Positions 59,043-64,000 of a stretch of 64,000 nt of DNA are shown here, piece after piece. The notes under the pieces were generated by a model. That model saw nothing but the letters and a program-made list of their open reading frames with translations, did not search any database and had not been told where the DNA came from. The DNA lies in assembly GCF_019048845.1 (NCBI RefSeq), contig NZ_CP077426.1, positions 1,845,501 to 1,909,500 of the forward strand. Direction: 5' to 3'. The translations under genes were made by a program, and so were the position numbers. The stretch is from Vibrio mimicus (GTDB lineage Bacteria; Pseudomonadota; Gammaproteobacteria; Enterobacterales; Vibrionaceae). Numbering within the stretch: position 1 is the first letter of the stretch; each line of letters begins with the position of its first letter.

Positions 59043-59140
59043 CGCACAGTTACCGAACCTTATTAGGTAACCTCACCGTTTTGCGCTCAAGAAACCACCA
59101 AACCGTGGCCATGATTGCGCAGCAAAAGCTGCGCCTTTTT
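59043..59140 (+). ncRNA. Candidate small RNA (about 98 nt)
   Basis: In the gap between two minus-strand genes the plus strand carries TTAACA, 17 bases, AATATT (59008-59036) as a possible promoter, a 6-bp hairpin GTTACC/GGTAAC (59049-59071) and a classic terminator GCGCAGC-AAAA-GCTGCGC followed by C and five T (59117-59140). The minus strand has no T run after that stem, so it does not serve the adjacent minus-strand gene. No similarity to a named RNA was recognised. Confidence 0.35.
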
Positions 59141-59148
59141 GCGCGACT

Positions 59149-59625
59149 TCATCCATGCAACCGGGAAAGCACAATGGCATTATCAAGCTCACTTTGCCAC
59201 TCGGTATAATCCAGTCGACGATCAAAGACGTAGTGCGTAACTAAACCACGAACACTATCGACCAAGGTTTTGGCATTCCATGGTTTTTCGAAGTAATGAT
59301 GGATTCCCGCAGTATTTATCGCATTGATGGTATCCGTGTGAGTTGCTTGCCCAGTGAGCAGCACTTTCTTCGTATGGGTAAAACGGGAATCAGCACTGAT
59401 CTCACTAAGCAATTCAACTCCACTTTTGCCTGGCATTACATGATCAGAAATCACTACGGCAATCAGTTCCCCTTGAGCATCAAGGTCATCCATTAGATCC
59501 AAGGCTTCAGCCGCCGATTCACAGTCTTCAATATTGATCCAACGACTGAGCGCTTCTAAATCCTGTAACACGGCACTCAGCACTTCACGTTGATCATCCA
59601 CGCAAATGATATTCAGCTTCTCCAT
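59149..59625 (-). CDS. REC-domain response regulator without output domain
   Basis: A 158-residue receiver protein (IICVDDQREVL, phospho-acceptor in VVISDHVMPGKSG, Lys in FEKPW) plus a short C-terminal helix and no DNA-binding or enzymatic domain. The ATG at 59625 follows GAGGAA and overlaps the kinase gene by 32 bases. Likely partner of the upstream kinase; output may be protein-protein. Confidence 0.88.
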   Translation of the reverse strand: MEKLNIICVDDQREVLSAVLQDLEALSRWINIEDCESAAEALDLMDDLDAQGELIAVVISDHVMPGKSGVELLSEISADSRFTHTKKVLLTGQATHTDTINAINTAGIHHYFEKPWNAKTLVDSVRGLVTHYVFDRRLDYTEWQSELDNAIVLSRLHG

Positions 59626-60943
59626 GGTATTCCTCAATTGGCAATTTGATCCTAAAAATGGTTTTGTCCTGATCGCTTTTTACCGCAACCGTTCCGCCAT
59701 AACCCGATACAATACGTTTAACAATTGCAAGGCCCAGTCCTAATCCAAAAGAGAGCCCCTCTTTCTTTGTGGTAAAACTCGGTTGGAAAATTTTTCTTCG
59801 CGTTACTTCGGATATCTCAGGGCCATTATTCGCAACCGTGATGTACAGCCGCTGGCGGTGATAACGAGTCTGTATATCAACCGTTGGCTCAGCCGTTTGT
59901 ACCATTGCATCACAAGCGTTTTTGATTAAGTTAATCCAAACCTGTACCCATTCGGTCTGCGACCCTTTAATCATGGGGAGAGCTCCTGGTCTCACCCGTA
60001 CTGAAACTCGGCGCAAATCACTTTGCAACAGGGCCAACGCACGATTGATAGTACTGTTCAAATCCACTTCTTCATTCAAACAAATATCAGCGCGACCCAG
60101 TTGCTTAACCGATTTCACGATGCCAACCGAATGTTTGGCTGCCACTCTTAAATCATGGAGATCTCGTCCCATCTGCCAGTAACGAATTGCCAAATGTGGG
60201 TTTTTCAGCCAATGGGCAGAAAGCTCATTAGCAGGAACAGCCCTAGCCAGCTCACGCGCAACAGCCTTAGGGAGTTGATACTGTTTTTCAAACAATGCGC
60301 CACGATCGCGCGCTTCACTGGATGAGACTTTTTGCCCAAACAGTAGGCCGAAATCGAAAAATTGGCTCGCTTCTGGGTGCACCTCTTCCAACAATTCCAT
60401 AAACAGCGATTCGAGACGCTCCGATTTACTGCTCACCACTCCGATAGCGTTATTCAATTCATGCGCAATACCTGCAGCAAGTTGACCGAGTGTGGTCATT
60501 TGCTCGGCAGAATGCAGCCGCTCTAGCGCACGTTCTTTTGCTACCGCTTCTTGAGTGGCACGGCGTTGCCGTTGAGATAATTCAGCAACAATAACTGGCA
60601 TAAACTGTGTGCTGAGCGAACCATAGTGCTCAATATCATGTACCGGTGTGTCGCGATCAATCCATGCCAGCTCCACTTCGCTGTCAGCAATGACAGTAGA
60701 AGATGCCGTCCACGAGCCAGAAAAAAAACTGTGCACACCAATAAATGCGCCTTGTGAGGCAGAAAACACCTTGATTCTGCGCTCCCCTTTTTCAGCGAAA
60801 AAGCCAGAAACATGGCCACTGCGAATGTAGTACAACCGATCGTTATAACCGTTTTGTGCCAACAAGATGGACCCTGCTGGCAAGGTAATACTGCGTTCAG
60901 GATGGTTAAAATAGCGTTCAATAACCGCCGCAACTTTGGCCAT
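59594..60943 (-). CDS. Histidine kinase with N-terminal cyclic-nucleotide-binding domain
   Basis: Residues ~15-130 form a CRP-like cNMP-binding barrel (LPAGSILLAQNGYNDRLYYIRSGHVSGFF), followed by a long helical region, a phosphoacceptor helix (GQLAAGIAHELNNAIGVVSS) and an ATPase domain (NLIKNACDAM, VANNGPEIS, GLGLGLAIVKRI). No membrane segment, so it is cytoplasmic. It starts at an ATG after AAGGAAG, 9 bases from the end of the transporter gene. Signal may be a cyclic nucleotide, but canonical ligand-binding residues are not clear. Confidence 0.88.
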   Translation of the reverse strand: MAKVAAVIERYFNHPERSITLPAGSILLAQNGYNDRLYYIRSGHVSGFFAEKGERRIKVFSASQGAFIGVHSFFSGSWTASSTVIADSEVELAWIDRDTPVHDIEHYGSLSTQFMPVIVAELSQRQRRATQEAVAKERALERLHSAEQMTTLGQLAAGIAHELNNAIGVVSSKSERLESLFMELLEEVHPEASQFFDFGLLFGQKVSSSEARDRGALFEKQYQLPKAVARELARAVPANELSAHWLKNPHLAIRYWQMGRDLHDLRVAAKHSVGIVKSVKQLGRADICLNEEVDLNSTINRALALLQSDLRRVSVRVRPGALPMIKGSQTEWVQVWINLIKNACDAMVQTAEPTVDIQTRYHRQRLYITVANNGPEISEVTRRKIFQPSFTTKKEGLSFGLGLGLAIVKRIVSGYGGTVAVKSDQDKTIFRIKLPIEEYHGEAEYHLRG

Positions 60944-60952
60944 AGAACTTCC

Positions 60953-62368
60953 TTAATGGCCGATCATAGTCAGGATCCACACCATGACAAAGCTCATTAA
61001 TACACCAAGGATCCCTAATATCACCCCCACTTTCGCCATTTGCTGACTTTGCACGTTGCCAGTCGCATGTGCGAGGGCGTTTGGTGGAGTACTAATAGGT
61101 AGGGACATACCAAGCGAAGCTGCAAATGTCACCACCAAAATGAGAGTGACTTCTCCACCAAGTGGCGATAAAGATGTCATAGAAGCGCCTAATGCCGCCA
61201 TAATCGGCATCAGCAAGTTTGCGGTGGCGGTATGCGACATAAAATTCGCCATTAATAGACAGAGAATTGCCGCTCCCAAAATCACCACATAAGGTGAATA
61301 TTGATCAAACGGAATACTGTTTACCATTAATTCTGCGAGTCCGGTTTTATCTAAAGCTAAACCTAAAGCAATACCCCCAGACACTAACCAAAGCACATCC
61401 CAAGAGATCATTTTTAAATCTTCTTTACCTATGATCCCTGTGATTGAAAATACTGCCACGGGAATTAATGCCACCGAATAAGAGTTCATGCCGTGTAATG
61501 AACCCATCATCCACAATAAAATAGTGGTGGTAAAAGTAATGTAAACAATGATCGCTTTTGGGGTTTTCAGAAACTTACCTTTGATAGTTAATTCAATGGT
61601 TTTCTGCTCCGCTCTATACATAAATTCAATTAATAACCAAGCCACAGCCATTAAAATGACTACGAATGGAATCCCAAACGCCATCCACTCCGCAAAAGTT
61701 ATTAAGTTATCACCGACCAAATATTTCAGAGCAATGGCATTAGGTGGTGTACCAATCGGAGTGCCGATCCCCCCAATATTTGCAGCGACAGGAATACAGA
61801 GTGCAAATGCGACCCGTCCTGGGTCTTTCGGGCCAAAGAGGGCAATGACCGGCGTTAAAATCGATAACATCATGGCGGTAGTTGCTGTGTTGGACATAAA
61901 CATTGAAAACACCGCTGTAATCATCATCAATCCCAACATCACATATTTGGGGTTATTACCAAATGGTTTAAGCAATACACGAGCTAAGTTGACATCTAAA
62001 CGGTATTTTGTTGCCGCCATAGCAAGGAAAAAACCGCCTAAAAACAGCATGATAATAGGATTAGCAAAGGTCGCCATGATTTCGGTTGATTTAAGCAATT
62101 CTCCAAACTCTGCATGCCCCTCACCTAACCTAAACAGAATGAAACCTTTATCCGACAACATCAGCACTTCTAGCACAATGATCACAACCGAAGTCGAGTA
62201 GATGGGAATCGGTTCAAAAACCCATAGCAAAGCAGCCAGCAGGAAAATGGCGATCACCCGTTGCTGAATCACGGTCAGCCCATCAAATGGAAATGCAGTC
62301 GTTGGCAGCATCAATACCAATAGTGGGATCAGCAATGGAATAATATATTTTAGATAAGGGCGCATCAT
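60953..62368 (-). CDS. SLC13/DASS-family sodium:dicarboxylate (anion) symporter
   Basis: Inner-membrane transporter with about 11-12 membrane segments and the two family signatures SNTATTAMML and SHTATANLLM, plus GTPIGTPPNAIAL. Family members import succinate, malate, citrate or sulfate with Na+. The double ATG at 62368/62365 follows AGGAAGAG; an upstream GTG is not needed. First gene of a transporter-kinase-regulator operon. Confidence 0.9.
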   Translation of the reverse strand: MMRPYLKYIIPLLIPLLVLMLPTTAFPFDGLTVIQQRVIAIFLLAALLWVFEPIPIYSTSVVIIVLEVLMLSDKGFILFRLGEGHAEFGELLKSTEIMATFANPIIMLFLGGFFLAMAATKYRLDVNLARVLLKPFGNNPKYVMLGLMMITAVFSMFMSNTATTAMMLSILTPVIALFGPKDPGRVAFALCIPVAANIGGIGTPIGTPPNAIALKYLVGDNLITFAEWMAFGIPFVVILMAVAWLLIEFMYRAEQKTIELTIKGKFLKTPKAIIVYITFTTTILLWMMGSLHGMNSYSVALIPVAVFSITGIIGKEDLKMISWDVLWLVSGGIALGLALDKTGLAELMVNSIPFDQYSPYVVILGAAILCLLMANFMSHTATANLLMPIMAALGASMTSLSPLGGEVTLILVVTFAASLGMSLPISTPPNALAHATGNVQSQQMAKVGVILGILGVLMSFVMVWILTMIGH

Positions 62369-62759
62369 GTTCACTCTTCCTGAGAATTGATTTTGTGTTT
62401 GGCGAGGAGAATGCACGCTATCAGAGCGGCAATAGGTATTATTGATGCGTAAAAAAGAAATGTTTGGTGTTAGATCAATGATTAAAGTTTATTAGCTGAG
62501 TAATACACAAAAGTGAGTCACAGTTAACAAATCGTTGATGGTTCAATAAGCTAGCCGGGACCATTAAAACCCCAAAAATAAATTTTTCTGCGATTTCTAC
62601 AGTCTTTGCTAACTTTATCTATAAGAGTCGTCAACTGACAATTGAAATGATAGTATGCCGGCGATTTTGAGACACACTTAACCTTATTTAACGTTATCGC
62701 AGATAAGGATGTTGTTATTCACGCGACTTCGAATGACATCAACCAAGGGTAAAACATTC
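62369..62759. other. Divergent intergenic region before the chemoreceptor gene
   Basis: About 390 bases between the anion transporter and the chemoreceptor. It holds both promoters, but I recognised no convincing flagellar sigma-28, sigma-70 or CRP site, and no gene. Confidence 0.5.
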
Positions 62760-64000
62760 ATGTTTCTAAAAAACTTGTCAATAGGTAAAAAAATTGCAGT
62801 TTCTTTCTCCGTGATTGCAGTCATTAGCCTAGGGTTCGCCATCTATCTGATCGCGGAATTGAATCGAATCCAATCTGAATTACTGAATTACACCGATGAC
62901 ACTCTACCAGCAATGGAAAATGTCGATGCTATAAAAGACAAAATGTCCTACTGGCGTCGTACTCAATTTGCGGTTCTCCCCATTAAAGACAGCGAGCAAA
63001 TCAAGCAGACCATTGAGCGCAATAACCGTGTGCAATCGGAAATCGACAGTTCTCTCATTGCTTACGGAAAAACCGTTTGGCCAGGAGAAGAGGAGCAAAC
63101 GTTCAAACGCTTGATGGGAAACTGGAGTAAATACACTGCGGTCACTGAACAATTTAACCAAACCCTTTTGACTCAAGGTGCTGATGCCGCTTACCCCATC
63201 TTGTTTAATTCGCTCTCAACTTTTGAAGCACTGGAAAGTGATTTCACTATTTTGATCGGCATTCTGCATCAAGCGATGGATAGCAATCGGTCACAAATCT
63301 TAAACTCGGTGCAAACGTTAAACTCCACCTCGATTGCTAGCAATTTAGCAATTTTGTTCATTATGGTGATCATGACCTTGGTGCTGACACGGCTGATCTG
63401 TGGTCCTCTCATGATTGTGATGAAACAGTCAAATGCCATTGCCAAAGGTGACCTGTCACAAAAAATGGATCGAAAGGCGATCGGAAATGATGAGCTCGGC
63501 AACCTTGCCGATGCTTCAGAGCAGATGCAGCAAAATTTACGTCAATTGATTGATGAAATCATCGCTGCAGTGACTCAGCTCAGCAGCGCAGTTGAAGAGA
63601 TGACGCAGATTTCTAACCAATCTGCCGATGGCATGAAAGAACAGCAATACCAAATTACCCAAGTGGCAACCGCTATGGCAGAAATGAAAGCGGTTGTTGC
63701 GGATGTTGCACGCAATACTGAAGATTCGGCAAGTCAAACCTTAGCGGTCAATCAGAAATCACAAGAAGGTGCGCGTGAAAACTCCGCTATGGTTCGCTCA
63801 ATCCAGCAAGTGGCTAACATTATCGGTGAAGCGGGTGAAACGGTGAGTGAACTTGAACATCAGTCGAGCCAAATTAACGTTGTTGTCGATGTGATCCGCA
63901 GTATTGCAGATCAAACCAACCTTCTCGCCCTTAACGCCGCTATTGAAGCCGCTCGCGCTGGCGAATCCGGACGCGGCTTTGCCGTTGTCGCCGATGAAGT
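62760..64000 (+). CDS. Methyl-accepting chemotaxis protein (3' partial)
   Basis: Chemoreceptor. N-terminal membrane segment (~12-32), periplasmic four-helix-bundle sensor (~35-190), second membrane segment (~195-215), HAMP domain (~215-270) and the signalling coiled coil, which reaches the hairpin tip ([19 protein letters not shown]) before the window ends. The frame is open for 413 codons from the ATG at 62760. The C-terminal methylation region lies outside. Ligand unknown. Confidence 0.95.
   Translation, partial: MFLKNLSIGKKIAVSFSVIAVISLGFAIYLIAELNRIQSELLNYTDDTLPAMENVDAIKDKMSYWRRTQFAVLPIKDSEQIKQTIERNNRVQSEIDSSLIAYGKTVWPGEEEQTFKRLMGNWSKYTAVTEQFNQTLLTQGADAAYPILFNSLSTFEALESDFTILIGILHQAMDSNRSQILNSVQTLNSTSIASNLAILFIMVIMTLVLTRLICGPLMIVMKQSNAIAKGDLSQKMDRKAIGNDELGNLADASEQMQQNLRQLIDEIIAAVTQLSSAVEEMTQISNQSADGMKEQQYQITQVATAMAEMKAVVADVARNTEDSASQTLAVNQKSQEGARENSAMVRSIQQVANIIGEAGETVSELEHQSSQINVVVDVIRSIADQTNLLALNAAIEAARAGESGRGFAVVADE

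Noticed and set aside
61548..62201. 217-codon plus-strand frame opposite the anion transporter
   Set aside because: Antisense to a full-length SLC13 protein with both family signatures.

Overview
This window is a stretch of gammaproteobacterial chromosome that looks like Vibrio, most likely the V. cholerae/V. mimicus/V. metoecus group. The evidence is a recognisable set of Vibrio genes: the norspermidine block (fused diaminobutyrate aminotransferase-decarboxylase, carboxynorspermidine synthase, nspC), a FrhA-type giant RTX adhesin with its divergent TolC and OmpA partners, nhaA, metA, rlmF, cheV and many signalling genes. Gene order from cheV to the NAD(P)-binding oxidoreductase resembles what I recall for V. 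cholerae chromosome 1; the mgl operon that follows does not sit there in my recollection of strain N16961. I see no phage, transposon, integron or CRISPR array.

Layout. 1-2044: 3' part of a GH63 glucosidase. 2116-6306 (minus): a three-module formate dehydrogenase-like enzyme. 6627-6850 (minus): two tandem tRNA-Val(GAC) genes with promoter and terminator. 7075-8133: diguanylate cyclase. 8134-13206 (minus): DUF2726 protein, then a block transcribed as CitA-like kinase, CitB-like regulator, periplasmic solute-binding protein, CheV. 13534-13767: small orphan gene. 13957-18655: four-gene exporter (TolC, HlyD, two ABC-2 permeases) with no ATPase. 18659-26185: P-loop kinase, metA with MetJ boxes, PilW-like lipoprotein, rlmF plus YgjP-like protease, glutaredoxin, LysR/MFS divergent pair, DUF1415. 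26295-35771: FrhA-like adhesin (about 2367 aa) with divergent TolC-like and OmpA-like genes. 35864-41269 (minus): norspermidine biosynthesis, preceded by a long hairpin-rich leader. 41881-43029: nhaA. 43306-47542 (minus): LolCDE/AttH-like ABC system. 47656-50634: MATE pump and divergent oxidoreductase. 50702-54363 (minus): mglBAC with three Gal-type operators. 54949-55646: NifX-like protein and NqrM-like protein. 55738-58800: large class A PBP. 59149-62368 (minus): DASS anion transporter, cNMP-domain histidine kinase, REC-only regulator. 62760-64000: methyl-accepting chemotaxis protein running off the window.

How the parts relate. Much of the window concerns surface attachment, motility and second-messenger control: adhesin and secretion partners, a membrane diguanylate cyclase, CheV, an MCP and norspermidine synthesis, which in V. 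cholerae feeds a c-di-GMP and biofilm pathway. The central anomaly is that the carboxynorspermidine synthase gene carries a 2-bp TA insertion that shifts its last ~60 codons; removing it restores exactly 414 codons. This is either a real loss of norspermidine synthesis, a reversible slippage site, or a sequencing error.

The best candidates for something undescribed are: a possible small RNA on the plus strand at about 59043-59140; the structured leader upstream of the norspermidine operon; the NifX/NqrM gene pair; the ATPase-less ABC-2 exporter; and the cNMP-binding histidine kinase linked to an anion transporter. I found no clear novel defence or mobile system. All functional calls come from reading motifs and family resemblance; no database search was run.
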